This document shows, in pieces, positions 17,105 to 26,609 of a stretch of 64,000 bases of DNA. The notes below the pieces were generated by a model. That model was not told where the DNA came from. It saw nothing but the letters and a program-made list of their open reading frames with translations, and searched no databases. How positions within the stretch are numbered: position 1 is the stretch's first letter; every line of letters starts with the position of its first letter. Location: assembly GCA_964490975.1 (NCBI GenBank), contig CAZBEQ010000001.1:1-64000 (forward strand), in the 5' to 3' direction. This stretch comes from DTU013 sp964490975 (GTDB taxonomy: Bacteria > Bacillota > Clostridia > Acetivibrionales > DTU013). Position numbers and translations under genes: made by a program.

Positions 17105-18628
17105 ATGAGGACAAAACTATCACTATACAATACAATAAGCGCAGTCGCACTACAGATCGTAAATCTTATCGTAAATCTTCTATTGCCGCCTGTTATGATA
17201 AAGGTATATGGCTCAGGAGTAAATGGCCTTGTTACCTCCATCAGGCAGTTTATCTCCTACTTTAATCTTGTTGAGGCAGGCCTTGCCGGAGCTGCAGTTT
17301 ATGCACTTTACAAGCCGTTGGCTGACAAGGATAAGGACGATATCAACGGTATACTATCCGCGTCAAACAGGTTTTATAACATTTCCGGCTTCATATTCTC
17401 AGCACTCGTTATGTTGACGGCTTTCCTGTACCCGATGTTTACATCGGGGCAGGGCATCGACACTGCTGCGATCGCGGCACTGGTGCTTATAATAGGGGCC
17501 TCGGGAGCTTTGGAGTTTTTTGCCGTCGGAAAATATAAGGTTTTATATACGGCTGACCAGAAAAGCTATGTTATTTCGATCATCAATGCCGCAGCTGTGG
17601 CACTCAATGCCGTTATTATCCTTGTGCTGGCAAGCAAGGGATATAATATAGTAATAGTCCAGTCGCTGGCACTGCTGAGCTTTTTTGCCCGGTCAGCACT
17701 TTATATCCTATACGGAAGATTTAAGTACAGGGAGATCGATTTCAAGGCACCACCCAAAAACGAAGCGCTTGACAAGAGATGGGATTCGCTTTTTTTGCAG
17801 GTGCTTGGTGTTGCAACCACTGCAACGCCGGTAGTTGTCACCTCCCTCATGATCGGTCTTAAGGAGGCCAGTGTTTTTGTAGTATACAATATGGTGTTCA
17901 CAAGCGTGCTGGCGTTGCTTACCACGTTCAGCAACGGTCTGAGCGCAATGTTCGGAGATCTTCTTGTCAGAAATGAGCTTGCTACACTTCAAAAGGCTTA
18001 CAGACAGTATGAGTTCCTGTATTATGCACTGGTTGCCTGGGGCTATTCCGTTGCGGCCATAATGATCATGCCATTTATGAAGATATATACCTCCGGCTTT
18101 ACAGATACAGAGTATATCAGACCTGTCATTGCAGGCTTGTTCGTGGCTGTAGGAGTGATTGCCAACATCAAGACTCCTCAGGGAATGCTTGTCATATCGG
18201 CGGGACTATACAGGGAGACCAGGCTGCAGTCATTGATCCAGGCAATCATTATAGTCGCATTATCGGTCATCCTCGCACCGTATATGGGCATTGCCGGTGT
18301 TTTGATCGGTTCTCTGGCCTCAAGCCTTTACCGGGATATAGATCTGATTTTCTTCATACCCAGGATGGTGACCAAACTCAAGCCAGTAATGACAATCAGA
18401 AGAGTAATACGATTGTGTATACTGTTTCTGGTTGCAGTAGTTCCTGTGTTGTATTTTATTGATATACATGCAGTAAGCTATATACAATGGATGTTGTATG
18501 CCGTGCCCGTCGGATTATGGGCGCTGATAGTCATAGCAGGCGGAAATATCCTCATAGAGAGGAATACTGCCCGTGAGGTGCTTGAGAGGATAAGACTGCT
18601 GCTGAACAGAAAGAAAACAGCTGTGTGA
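17105..18628 (+). CDS. Polysaccharide flippase, Wzx-like
   Basis: 507 residues, about 12-14 membrane helices, MOP exporter superfamily. The segments VYGSGVNGLVTSIRQFISY and VEAGLAGAAVYALYKPL are typical of Wzx-like lipid-linked oligosaccharide flippases. It probably moves the repeat unit built by this cluster across the membrane. It is coupled to the FrhB-like gene (nine-base gap) and followed by the pyruvyl transferase gene. It differs clearly from the SpoVB-like flippase at 8.8 kb, so the region has two flippases. The ribosome binding site AAAGGT is moderate. Confidence 0.82.
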   Translation: MRTKLSLYNTISAVALQIVNLIVNLLLPPVMIKVYGSGVNGLVTSIRQFISYFNLVEAGLAGAAVYALYKPLADKDKDDINGILSASNRFYNISGFIFSALVMLTAFLYPMFTSGQGIDTAAIAALVLIIGASGALEFFAVGKYKVLYTADQKSYVISIINAAAVALNAVIILVLASKGYNIVIVQSLALLSFFARSALYILYGRFKYREIDFKAPPKNEALDKRWDSLFLQVLGVATTATPVVVTSLMIGLKEASVFVVYNMVFTSVLALLTTFSNGLSAMFGDLLVRNELATLQKAYRQYEFLYYALVAWGYSVAAIMIMPFMKIYTSGFTDTEYIRPVIAGLFVAVGVIANIKTPQGMLVISAGLYRETRLQSLIQAIIIVALSVILAPYMGIAGVLIGSLASSLYRDIDLIFFIPRMVTKLKPVMTIRRVIRLCILFLVAVVPVLYFIDIHAVSYIQWMLYAVPVGLWALIVIAGGNILIERNTAREVLERIRLLLNRKKTAV

Positions 18629-18777
18629 ATCAAGGGCAGGCAGCGGGATCAGATGATAAATAGCATGGGATAACTGCTTGGGAAAACTACAAGGGATAAC
18701 TGTATAGGAAAATAGCATTTCAAATTGGCATAGGTAATCAGTACAGAATATAGGCCAACGAACGGAAGGTGAATGTA

Positions 18778-19908
18778 ATGAAAACCGGCATTTTAACATT
18801 CCACTATGCTCATCATTATGGCGCGCAGCTACAGGCGTATGCCCTCATGAAAGCAATAATGCGTCTTGGGATGGAATGTGACATAATAAATTATGTAAGG
18901 AAGGATAATGTCGAAGGCAGCAGACTTTTCAAGAAAGGGCTCTCTATCGGTTCTTTGCTGTCGAATGCCAACACGCTGTTGAACTACGGAAAGCTTAAGA
19001 AAAGGTATAACAGGTACAACCATTTCGTACAAAAGGAAATGAAGCTTTCGGAAAGGTTCTACGGTTCATATGAGGAGCTTTGCTCGGATCCGCCCGTATA
19101 TGATGCCTATGTGTGCGGCAGCGACCAGATTTGGAATCCTCTCATTTTCGGCGAAAAAACATACGATCCTGCATTTTTTGCCGACTTTGCAAAATCCGGA
19201 AGGCGTGTGGCATACGCCCCGAGCTTTGGCATCAGCTCAATACCCGAGGATAAAAGAGAACAGCTTAGAAAATATATAGACAAGTTTGACTCTCTTTCTG
19301 TAAGGGAAAAGCAGGGAGAGAAAATTTTGCAGGAAGTGACAGGAAGAGGCTCTGTTACCGTACTTGATCCGACATTGCTGCTGAATACGGATGAATGGAG
19401 CACTATTGCAGCTGTGCCTGATATCCGGGAGCCATATATTTTATGCTATTTTATTACTGATGCCAGGAAATACTCCGGTTTCGTCCAGACAATATCTGAT
19501 AAATACAAAATGCCTGTTGTTTCGCTGTGTGGTTCCAGAAGGGTAGTACCACAGACTAGACATAAAGTGCTTGATGCAGGTCCCAGGGAGTTTCTCGGAC
19601 TTTTTGCCGAAGCATCGGTCGTGTTGACAGATTCATTCCATGGAACGGTTTTTTCTATTAACTTTAATAAGGAGTTTTTCTGCTTCGAGTCTGCTACAAA
19701 TTCTGAAAAGACTGTCAATTCAAGACTTCATAATATATTAGAAAAGGTCGGGCTGCTCTCGCGCATATTCTCTGTAACTGCAGATACAGGTGAATTTTGT
19801 AGATTTACAGGTGATAATACCGCAGGGATCAATTACCATGAGGTCAGGCGCATTCTAGAGCAGGAGCGCGGCATATCGATCAAATACCTGAAGGATTCGT
19901 TGTCATAG
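18778..19908 (+). CDS. Polysaccharide pyruvyl transferase family protein
   Basis: About 376 residues. It opens with TGILTFHYAHHYGAQLQAYA, then VCGSDQIWNP and the C-terminal LTDSFHGTVFSINF, the conserved blocks of the CsaB-type pyruvyl transferase family. Such enzymes move pyruvate from phosphoenolpyruvate to a sugar, giving the glycan a negative ketal. In gut and soil Clostridia these genes often sit beside FrhB-like proteins, as here. ATG 18778 (with GGAAGGTG upstream) is chosen over the GTG at 18769. It closes the rightward cluster; a repeat element follows. Confidence 0.85.
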   Translation: MKTGILTFHYAHHYGAQLQAYALMKAIMRLGMECDIINYVRKDNVEGSRLFKKGLSIGSLLSNANTLLNYGKLKKRYNRYNHFVQKEMKLSERFYGSYEELCSDPPVYDAYVCGSDQIWNPLIFGEKTYDPAFFADFAKSGRRVAYAPSFGISSIPEDKREQLRKYIDKFDSLSVREKQGEKILQEVTGRGSVTVLDPTLLLNTDEWSTIAAVPDIREPYILCYFITDARKYSGFVQTISDKYKMPVVSLCGSRRVVPQTRHKVLDAGPREFLGLFAEASVVLTDSFHGTVFSINFNKEFFCFESATNSEKTVNSRLHNILEKVGLLSRIFSVTADTGEFCRFTGDNTAGINYHEVRRILEQERGISIKYLKDSLS

Positions 19909-20007
19909 ATATCAACTTGTGGATTTTGTGACGATATATATTATAGAATTATCTAGTTATTATTGCTCATTGTATATATATATTCATAATCCTATAATAA
20001 ATAGTAT
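19909..20007. other. Short A/T-rich spacer
   Basis: No coding content. It holds only A/T-rich DNA before the multi-hairpin element; no clear terminator was seen after the pyruvyl transferase gene. Confidence 0.4.
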
Positions 20008-20228
20008 AACGAGGCGATAGATGTCCCCACCTCTACAGGCTGGTGGGTACCGATTCGACTTTCAGACGGAGAGTATATCTTCCGCCTCGTTGAAACACTA
20101 CTATAGCATAAGAATTTCCTTTAGAAATTTTATGCTTGGGTGAGAAGATTTTTCTACTAAGCGTAATTTGCAAGGCAAATTATCGCGTACCGAAAAATTT
20201 TCTTTGAACTGAAGTGTTATAACGAGGC
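20008..20228. repeat. Dispersed multi-hairpin intergenic element, copy C
   Basis: It begins TATAACGAGGCGATAGATG and ends TTTGAACTGAAGTGTTATAA. AACGAGGCG at the left is mirrored by CGCCTCGTT in the middle. Variable hairpins lie inside (AGCATAAGAATTTC with GAAATTTTATGCT; TAATTTGC with GCAAATTA). The conserved ends match copy B. Copies B and C bracket the FrhB/Wzx/pyruvyl-transferase genes. Confidence 0.75.
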
Positions 20229-20254
20229 AGAGGTTTTCTAAGGAGGATTTTGAT

Positions 20255-20875
20255 ATGGGGCTGCTATCCAGAAAATCGCGGAACAAAAAGTTTGATACCA
20301 GGACGCTGAGGAAGAATGATATATCACTTCTTATCCTGGATGAACGCTGGAACAAGCTTTTTATCAATACGCCCAAGAGCTCATCCATAGAGCGCAGTGA
20401 AGAGAAGCTTAAAGCTCTGTTGAAGGAGGAAGCCCGGCTGATAGCTGAACAAAAGGAAATAGCGGCTGCAAAGAGGGTCCACATGGATAGGATCATTAAG
20501 CTCACGCCTGAGGTTTTCGAGAAGAATGACGAAAATGCTAAAAAAGAGATGCTGATATCTGAACATGAAATAAAAAGGATCAACAGCAGGTCAAAGAGCA
20601 TAGAGGAACTGCTCGACGAAATGCCGAACAGAAAAAGGCAGGCTAATTTGGAATTGCTTGAGGAGACTGTAAATATTGTTTATTATAAAATCGGCTCTGC
20701 CAGGAAGAGGGTCAAGGAGCTTGAAAAGCTTATTGAGGAAGCTCGGTCAAGGCTTAAGGAGTACATAGATGAAAAGGAAACGCTTTCTCAGGATGATACG
20801 GACATATATTCGTATTTTCATGACCTGCTTGGCGGTGAGGAGCTTGAGAAGCTGGACAGGGAATTTTTCGGGTAA
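20255..20875 (+). CDS. Coiled-coil protein of unknown function
   Basis: 206 residues, not recognised as a named family. The composition is highly charged (Lys, Glu, Arg). Long heptad-like stretches at about 45-110 and 125-185 predict an elongated coiled-coil; there is no signal peptide or membrane helix, so it is probably cytosolic. The first 30 residues are basic, with a conserved-looking LLILDERWNKLF. It stands 68 bases before the NAD(P)HX repair gene on the same strand and could share its transcript. The ribosome binding site AAGGAGGA is strong, which supports a real gene. Function cannot be inferred. Confidence 0.7.
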   Translation: MGLLSRKSRNKKFDTRTLRKNDISLLILDERWNKLFINTPKSSSIERSEEKLKALLKEEARLIAEQKEIAAAKRVHMDRIIKLTPEVFEKNDENAKKEMLISEHEIKRINSRSKSIEELLDEMPNRKRQANLELLEETVNIVYYKIGSARKRVKELEKLIEEARSRLKEYIDEKETLSQDDTDIYSYFHDLLGGEELEKLDREFFG

Positions 20876-20943
20876 TGAGCGGCCGGACAAAGGTGATCGT
20901 TTGAATAAATGCTATTGTTGGTGAAATTAATGAGGTATAACAT

Positions 20944-22497
20944 ATGAAGGTAGTGACACCGGAGCAAATGAGAAAAATCGATAAATGTGCAATAGAGGAG
21001 TACGGTATCCCTGGTATTCTGCTGATGGAAAATGCAGCAGGCGCAGTCGCAGCGGAAGCGGCCGCTATGATGGATGGCTGTGAAGGAAGGCTTGTAACTG
21101 CTGTTGCAGGTAGGGGCAACAATGGCGGCGATGCGTTCGCAGCAGCCAGGCTGCTTCATAGCAGAGGCGCGTATGTCAGGATATACCTTATTGGTGAGAA
21201 GGACGGCATATCGGGTGATGAGCTGTTGAATATGAATATCCTTGAAGGAATTGGAGCTGACATCTGTGAACTAAAGCCAGAGAATGGTAGCCTTGAAAGG
21301 TTTTCCGAGGATCTGGCCGCTTCATCGCTGCTGCTTGATGGTATTTTTGGAACGGGTCTCGGCAGGGATGTTACGGGTTTTACAGCAGATGTTATCGGAA
21401 TGATGAATTCTTCAGGAAGGCCTATACTGTCAATCGACATACCGTCAGGAATTGACGGCACGGATGGCAGTATCAGGGGGACTTGTATCAAAGCTGATAC
21501 AACTGTGACCTTTTGTATGCCAAAGCCCGGTCTGCTGCTGAATCCGGGCTGTGAATATACGGGCAGGCTGGTGATTGCCGGTATCGGGATACCGTCCTGT
21601 GCGATCAACAGTCAGGATATAAGGACATGGATTATCGACAGGCAGATGGCAGCAGCTATATTACCGGTCAGGAAGCTGGACAGTAACAAGGGAGATTACG
21701 GCAGAGCCCTTATAATTACAGGCTCAAACGGAATGACAGGCTCCGGGTGTTTAGCATCAATGGCGGCGCTGAGATCTGGCGCAGGTCTGGTCTATACCGG
21801 AGTGCCCGGTAGTCTGGCTGATGTGTATGGGTCAAAACTCACCGAACCCATCGTGGTCCCGCTGGAGGATGCCGGAGGGGGTTGCCTGAGCGCGTCCTGT
21901 ATTAATAGCATACTTGAGAAAATAGGCAAAATGGATGCTGTTGCAATCGGGCCGGGACTTACTGTTACTGAGGATGTAAGAAAAATAGTTGAGCTGGTGA
22001 TAGAAAGCTGCAAGGTACCGCTTATACTTGACGCGGATGCACTAAATGCCATTTCGGCTGACCCTTCTGTGCTCAAAAAGCTAAAAACCGGCGCTGTAGT
22101 AACCCCGCATCCCGGAGAGATGGCGAGACTTTCAGGTATTGGGATTAAGGATGTGCAGTCTGACAGGATCGGAACAGCGTTGAAGTTTGCTTTGCAGTAC
22201 GGGGTGACTGTTGTTTTGAAGGGTAGCAGAACTGTCGTGGCGTATCCTGATGGTAAGGTTTTCATTAATATGACAGGAAATGCCGGTATGGCTACTGCCG
22301 GGACCGGAGATGTGCTTACCGGAGTTATTGCAGGTATAGCGGCCCAGGGAGCTGAAGCCGGTGCGGCGGCAGTTGCCGGGGTTTATCTGCATGGATTGGC
22401 AGGCGACGCGGCTGCCGAATATAAAGGCATGCATGGAATCGTAGCGGGTGACCTTGTTGATATACTGCCAATTACGATAAAGAAAGCTGTCGGATAG
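20944..22497 (+). CDS. nnr: Bifunctional NAD(P)H-hydrate repair enzyme (epimerase + dehydratase)
   Basis: 517 residues repairing damaged NADHX and NADPHX in the cytosol. The N-terminal YjeF_N domain (about 1-210) epimerises R to S forms; GRGNNGGDAFAAARLL near 60 and DGIFGTGLGRDV near 135 are its motifs. The C-terminal carbohydrate-kinase-like domain (about 225-515) is the ADP-dependent dehydratase, with ITGSNGMTGSG, VVTPHPGEMARL and TAGTGDVLTGVIAG. Both domains appear intact. In many Firmicutes this gene lies just before alr, as here. The start follows AGGT weakly. Confidence 0.94.
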   Translation: MKVVTPEQMRKIDKCAIEEYGIPGILLMENAAGAVAAEAAAMMDGCEGRLVTAVAGRGNNGGDAFAAARLLHSRGAYVRIYLIGEKDGISGDELLNMNILEGIGADICELKPENGSLERFSEDLAASSLLLDGIFGTGLGRDVTGFTADVIGMMNSSGRPILSIDIPSGIDGTDGSIRGTCIKADTTVTFCMPKPGLLLNPGCEYTGRLVIAGIGIPSCAINSQDIRTWIIDRQMAAAILPVRKLDSNKGDYGRALIITGSNGMTGSGCLASMAALRSGAGLVYTGVPGSLADVYGSKLTEPIVVPLEDAGGGCLSASCINSILEKIGKMDAVAIGPGLTVTEDVRKIVELVIESCKVPLILDADALNAISADPSVLKKLKTGAVVTPHPGEMARLSGIGIKDVQSDRIGTALKFALQYGVTVVLKGSRTVVAYPDGKVFINMTGNAGMATAGTGDVLTGVIAGIAAQGAEAGAAAVAGVYLHGLAGDAAAEYKGMHGIVAGDLVDILPITIKKAVG

Positions 22498-22605
22498 GCA
22501 TAGATGAATAAACTGCAGGCTATTAAGAGCTATAATGTTATAGGTGGCGGGTAGCTGGTCTGCATCAAACAAATTTGGGGCTATGGATTTTGGCGGAGGA
22601 ATGAA

Positions 22606-23775
22606 ATGGATTATAAACTTAACAGAGCATGGGCAGAGATAGATCTGGATGCTATTGCGCACAATACTCGTGAAATAAAGAAACTTACAGGTAAGAGGGT
22701 TGAATTGATGGGCGTCGTTAAAGCAGACGCTTATGGTCATGGTGTACTTGAGGTAGTACGCACGCTGCTGGAAAATGGTGTGACTCAGCTTGCGGTCTCA
22801 ATGCTGGATGAGGCGATCCAGATAAGGAAAATGGGAATCGGAGTACCGATCCTGATACTGAGCTATACCGACCCGGCAAGGGCTGATGAGATAATCCTAA
22901 ACGAGGTCACACAAACCGTTTTCAGCCTGGAGCTGGCACAGGCGCTGTCAGATGCATCGGTCAGACTCGGAAAAAGTGTAAAGATACATGTGAAGATCGA
23001 CACGGGTATGACCAGGGTAGGTTTCATGCCCGGTTACAGTGCAGTAAAGAACATCATTGAGATCGGAAAGATGCCGGGGCTTATCATAGAAGGGCTATTC
23101 ACTCATTTTGCTTCTGCCGATGAGTGCGAAAAAGATTATACATTGATGCAGTTTGAACGCTTCATGAGTGTGTGCGGTGAGTTGGCCAGAATGGGGATAC
23201 ACATACCCATCAAGCATACATGTAACAGCGGAGGAATCATACAATACCCGCAAATGCACCTGGATATGGTTAGAGCGGGGATTATCCTGTACGGTCTTTA
23301 CCCATCAAATGAAGTCAGCAGGAGCAGTATCGATCTGAAGCCGGCAATGACTCTTAAGGCAAATGTCATTCTAGTCAAGGATGTGGAAAATGATGTCTGC
23401 GTTAGTTACGGCAGGACATTCCATACTTCTCGTAAAAGCAGGATCGCGACAATACCTATTGGATATGCTGACGGATATACCAGACTTATGTCGAATAAGG
23501 GATGTATGCTTGTCAATGGTGAGTTTGCACCTGTAGTTGGACGGATATGTATGGATCAGTGTATGATCGATGTCACTGATCTGAAGCATGACGTACGTGT
23601 CGGGGATGAGGTTGTAATTTTTGGCAGCCAGGGCGGAGCCGGCATAAGCGTCGACGAAATTGCCGCCGGGGTAGGGACAATAAACTATGAACTGGTATGC
23701 ATAATAGGAAAGAGGATACCTCGCGTTTATATTAAGGGCGGCGAAATATGCAGTGTTCTGAATTATCTTATTTGA
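22606..23775 (+). CDS. alr: Alanine racemase
   Basis: A PLP enzyme interconverting L- and D-alanine for peptidoglycan synthesis. 389 residues, the usual length. VVKADAYGHG near 37-46 contains the PLP lysine, and KIDTGMTRVGF near 130 is the conserved barrel motif. The catalytic tyrosine lies in the beta-domain near YGRTFHTSRKSRIATIPIGYADG, and GRICMDQCMIDVTD follows. The preferred start ATG 22606 has GGAGG six bases before it; an ATG at 22601 is out of frame. It lies upstream of the EndoAI/EndoA genes, the order conserved in Bacillus and relatives. Confidence 0.95.
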   Translation: MDYKLNRAWAEIDLDAIAHNTREIKKLTGKRVELMGVVKADAYGHGVLEVVRTLLENGVTQLAVSMLDEAIQIRKMGIGVPILILSYTDPARADEIILNEVTQTVFSLELAQALSDASVRLGKSVKIHVKIDTGMTRVGFMPGYSAVKNIIEIGKMPGLIIEGLFTHFASADECEKDYTLMQFERFMSVCGELARMGIHIPIKHTCNSGGIIQYPQMHLDMVRAGIILYGLYPSNEVSRSSIDLKPAMTLKANVILVKDVENDVCVSYGRTFHTSRKSRIATIPIGYADGYTRLMSNKGCMLVNGEFAPVVGRICMDQCMIDVTDLKHDVRVGDEVVIFGSQGGAGISVDEIAAGVGTINYELVCIIGKRIPRVYIKGGEICSVLNYLI

Positions 23776-23807
23776 TCTGAATATACTGACAGTAATAGAA
23801 TTTTAAT

Positions 23808-23836
23808 TTGACCGTATATATGCTTTGATATATAAT
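23808..23836 (+). promoter_or_regulatory. Sigma-A promoter for the EndoAI/EndoA operon
   Basis: TTGACC, 17-base spacer, TATAAT: close to consensus. It lies about 130 bp before the antitoxin start, so the toxin-antitoxin genes can be made without alr. Confidence 0.8.
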
Positions 23837-23968
23837 TTTATATATACTCACCCACATATTTTTTATAAAGGTAGCAAAAATTATAGTATTGCTCTGTTGG
23901 GTAAGCTGCCTGGTTTATCAGTATATCTTCTCTGAATTATTTACTCGGAAAAAAATGGGGGATTTATT

Positions 23969-24244
23969 TTGGCAGAATTGAAAAAAATACTTATAAGCCT
24001 TCCTGACAATCTATTAAAAGAGGTAGATAATATTGTGTCTGTCGAAAAGACTAATAGAAGCGAGTTTGTCAGAGAAGCAATGAAACTGTATTTGCGTGAG
24101 AAGAGAAGGATACAGATGAGAGATAGGATGAAAAAGGGTTATCAGGAAATGGCGGAAATAAACATTTGTTTAGCGGAGATGTGTATGGGCGCAGACAGCG
24201 ATCAACAGATAAAATATGAGGAACGTCTTGGGGAGTTGGAGTAA
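23969..24244 (+). CDS. ndoAI: EndoAI antitoxin (ribbon-helix-helix)
   Basis: 91 residues. The N-terminal ribbon-helix-helix (KKILISLPDNLLKEVDNIV, then NRSEFVREAMKLYL) binds its own promoter, and the C-terminal tail blocks EndoA. The start is TTG 23969, with TGGGGGA seven bases ahead; no ATG fits. It sits two bases before the toxin gene. This is the MazEF-type system of Firmicutes downstream of alr. Identification rests on sequence pattern, position and partner. Confidence 0.9.
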   Translation: MAELKKILISLPDNLLKEVDNIVSVEKTNRSEFVREAMKLYLREKRRIQMRDRMKKGYQEMAEINICLAEMCMGADSDQQIKYEERLGELE

Positions 24245-24246
24245 AC

Positions 24247-24597
24247 GTGATCATAAAACGCGGTGATATCTATTATGCCGATCTAAGCCCGGTGATCGGC
24301 TCCGAGCAGGGAGGGGTCAGGCCGGTACTGGTCGTGCAGAATGACATAGGTAACAAGTACAGTCCAACGGTTATTGCAGCAGCGATAACGTCGCAGATAA
24401 ACAAGGCAAAGCTGCCGACGCACATTGAAATAAGCGCGCAGGAATATGGGCTGCAGAAGGATTCGGTCATACTGCTGGAGCAGATACGGACGATTGACAA
24501 AAAGAGGCTCAGGGAAAAGATAGGACATCTGGATGACGAGTTGATGGATAGGGTGAATGAAGCGTTAAGCATTAGCTTTGGACTGGCCGATATATAA
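24247..24597 (+). CDS. ndoA: EndoA (MazF-type) endoribonuclease toxin
   Basis: 116 residues. A ribosome-independent mRNA interferase cleaving single-stranded RNA; the Bacillus enzyme cuts at UACAU. RRGDIYYADLSP-like start (IIKRGDIYYADLSPVIGSEQ), GGVRPVLVVQND with the catalytic Arg, and AAITSQINKAKLPTH with the catalytic Thr are all present, so it looks active. It starts with GTG two bases after the antitoxin stop, which keeps toxin expression dependent on the antitoxin gene. A long hairpin-like AAAGGCTT...AAGCCTTT spans the region after the stop. Confidence 0.95.
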   Translation: MIIKRGDIYYADLSPVIGSEQGGVRPVLVVQNDIGNKYSPTVIAAAITSQINKAKLPTHIEISAQEYGLQKDSVILLEQIRTIDKKRLREKIGHLDDELMDRVNEALSISFGLADI

Positions 24598-24731
24598 ACT
24601 GGACGGCTAAAAAGGCTTGAATTTTATACACATATAAAGTAATTTGTCATATACATACAATAAGCCTTTAATATTAAAGCCGCTGTATACAGGTGAAGAT
24701 TTTTACCGGTATTGCAAGGGGTATTTTTTTT

Positions 24732-26609
24732 ATGAACAAGGTCTTAATCAATAAGGATAAAGTATTTCGGGCTGTTGCGATAGCTGCTTTGGTTTTCCTT
24801 ACATTTCAGTTCGGGATAAGGCCGATTTTCGTTAAAGACAAAAAAGTTATAGAGGCAGACAGGGAGTATTGGTCAGAGTTGTTGCCAAAAGAAAGCAGCT
24901 TTGATTATGATGTCATCGTTTACGGCGCTGAGCCGCAGGGTATTGCAGCTGCCGTTTCCTCAGCCAGGCTTGGAGCGAGTATCTTGCTGATAAGTGAGGA
25001 TTATGATATGGGTGGGAGTATCTCAAGATGTATGATACCTGAGCTTGAGATACCACTTGACAATGATAAAAGAAAGCTGAACGGCGGAATTATGGAAGAG
25101 CTGTCGAAAATGACAGGCGACTATTTTAGTACCGACCAATATATTTCCGCAGTAAGTGGATTACTCCAGGCTGAGAAAGATCTTAATGTCGTTGCAGGCT
25201 CATCTGTTAACCGGGTCAATATGACGGGGAATCATATTGATTCTGTTGAGATCCGGACAAAAGACGGCTTGATGGATATCACAGCAGGAATGTATATCGA
25301 CGCCTCGGACAATGCTGATTTGCTTGATTTATGCGGTGTGCCATACTTTAAGGGCTCGGAAGACCTTAATCTGGAAAACAGCTATATGCCTGTAAGCCTG
25401 AATTTTGTGATGGAGCCGGATGGGTCGGCATCATCATCCTGCAGCCGCAAGAAAAACGCCAAAGCTATATTTGGCAGTGAACAGATAAAATATGAGCCGA
25501 AGTACAAGAGTACCAGACTCGAGGATCTGGCCATATATTTCATGACTGACGGTAAAGTTATTGTAAGCGGCCTTCAGGTATACGGAGTCGATACGCTTAA
25601 TAGCGCTGAAATGAAAAGAGCCTATGATTTGGCAGCTGAAGAGGCGAAAAATCTCAGCGTGTACCTTGCTGAAACCTTTAAAGAGCTTAAGAGCTGTAAA
25701 TTCTCCCAAACAGCAGAGAGCCTCCGTATTCACGAGTCGAAGCATTATAAGGGCAAGTATATGCTGACAGTTGAGGATATAATGGATAGCAGATATTTCA
25801 GTGATACCGCGGCTATGGGTTCCTACCCGGTAGTAATAAGCAAATTGGCCGTCAAAGGCTCATACATAGCAGGGAAGGCGGACAGATATTCAATACCGCT
25901 GAGATGTCTTGTGCCTGACGGGGTAATTAATCTTATGATGGCAGGCCCGAGGATATCATATTCCTCATTGGCTTCAAGCAGCGCGGGTACGATCGGAACA
26001 AGCATTGCAACAGGCGAAGCGGCAGGAGCTGCGGCTGTGATGTGTATTGCCAGAAATGAAAGCCCCATGTTCATTAAAGAAGGCTATGACTATTTTAAGG
26101 AGTTTGGAGCCACTCTTGCAGAGAAAGGGATGTACCTGCCTGACAGGACTACTTCATTCAAGTTCAGGTACAACTGGTCCTATGAGTCTGCCCAACAGCT
26201 CTTGTCACTGGGGCTTATTACTGGAGGGGCCGATAACGATATGAAATATGATGTGCAGGCCTCCCAAAAGGATATGGCCTATATACTGATGAATGGTATT
26301 TACCGGCTGGACCCTGACAGTTATACAGAAAGTCTGGATCAACGTCTTAAGCCGTTTATTAACGATGGAAGCCTAACATACGATGGTATGATGAGGATGC
26401 TTGGGGCGCTATATGATATAGAGGGAGACCCCGATACCATATACAAAACGCTTTGTGAACAGCATCGAATCAACACAGTATTCAGCAATAAGATAGGTAA
26501 ACTGAAAACAAATGCGGACATCATAACAATGGATATGGTCAATTATATAGGAGCATACAGCATCCGCAGCTTTACCGGCAGGGATATCGCAGATGCCGGT
26601 TGCAAATAA
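24732..26609 (+). CDS. Membrane-anchored FAD-dependent oxidoreductase
   Basis: About 625 residues. A single N-terminal helix (about 9-26) is followed by a Rossmann FAD-binding start, DYDVIVYGAEPQGIAAAVSSARLG, given here in parts: DYDVIVYGAEPQG then IAAAVSSARLG. EDYDMGGSIS and, later, PLRCLVPDGVINLMMAGP and GTIGTSIATGEAAGAAA are the FAD_oxidored (PF12831) blocks. The family includes fumarate-reductase-like and other oxidoreductases, and the substrate is unknown. The G-x-G-x-x-G motif is altered to G-A-E-P-Q-G. ATG 24732 is chosen because it gives a proper membrane anchor close to the N-terminus and AAGGGG stands upstream; GTG 24693 would add 13 residues. It stands alone and converges with the WecG/TagA gene. 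Confidence 0.78.
   Translation: MNKVLINKDKVFRAVAIAALVFLTFQFGIRPIFVKDKKVIEADREYWSELLPKESSFDYDVIVYGAEPQGIAAAVSSARLGASILLISEDYDMGGSISRCMIPELEIPLDNDKRKLNGGIMEELSKMTGDYFSTDQYISAVSGLLQAEKDLNVVAGSSVNRVNMTGNHIDSVEIRTKDGLMDITAGMYIDASDNADLLDLCGVPYFKGSEDLNLENSYMPVSLNFVMEPDGSASSSCSRKKNAKAIFGSEQIKYEPKYKSTRLEDLAIYFMTDGKVIVSGLQVYGVDTLNSAEMKRAYDLAAEEAKNLSVYLAETFKELKSCKFSQTAESLRIHESKHYKGKYMLTVEDIMDSRYFSDTAAMGSYPVVISKLAVKGSYIAGKADRYSIPLRCLVPDGVINLMMAGPRISYSSLASSSAGTIGTSIATGEAAGAAAVMCIARNESPMFIKEGYDYFKEFGATLAEKGMYLPDRTTSFKFRYNWSYESAQQLLSLGLITGGADNDMKYDVQASQKDMAYILMNGIYRLDPDSYTESLDQRLKPFINDGSLTYDGMMRMLGALYDIEGDPDTIYKTLCEQHRINTVFSNKIGKLKTNADIITMDMVNYIGAYSIRSFTGRDIADAGCK

Noticed and set aside
20255..20875. Coiled-coil protein as a division or chromosome protein
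   Set aside because: No signature beyond coiled-coil content supports a function, so it is left unnamed.
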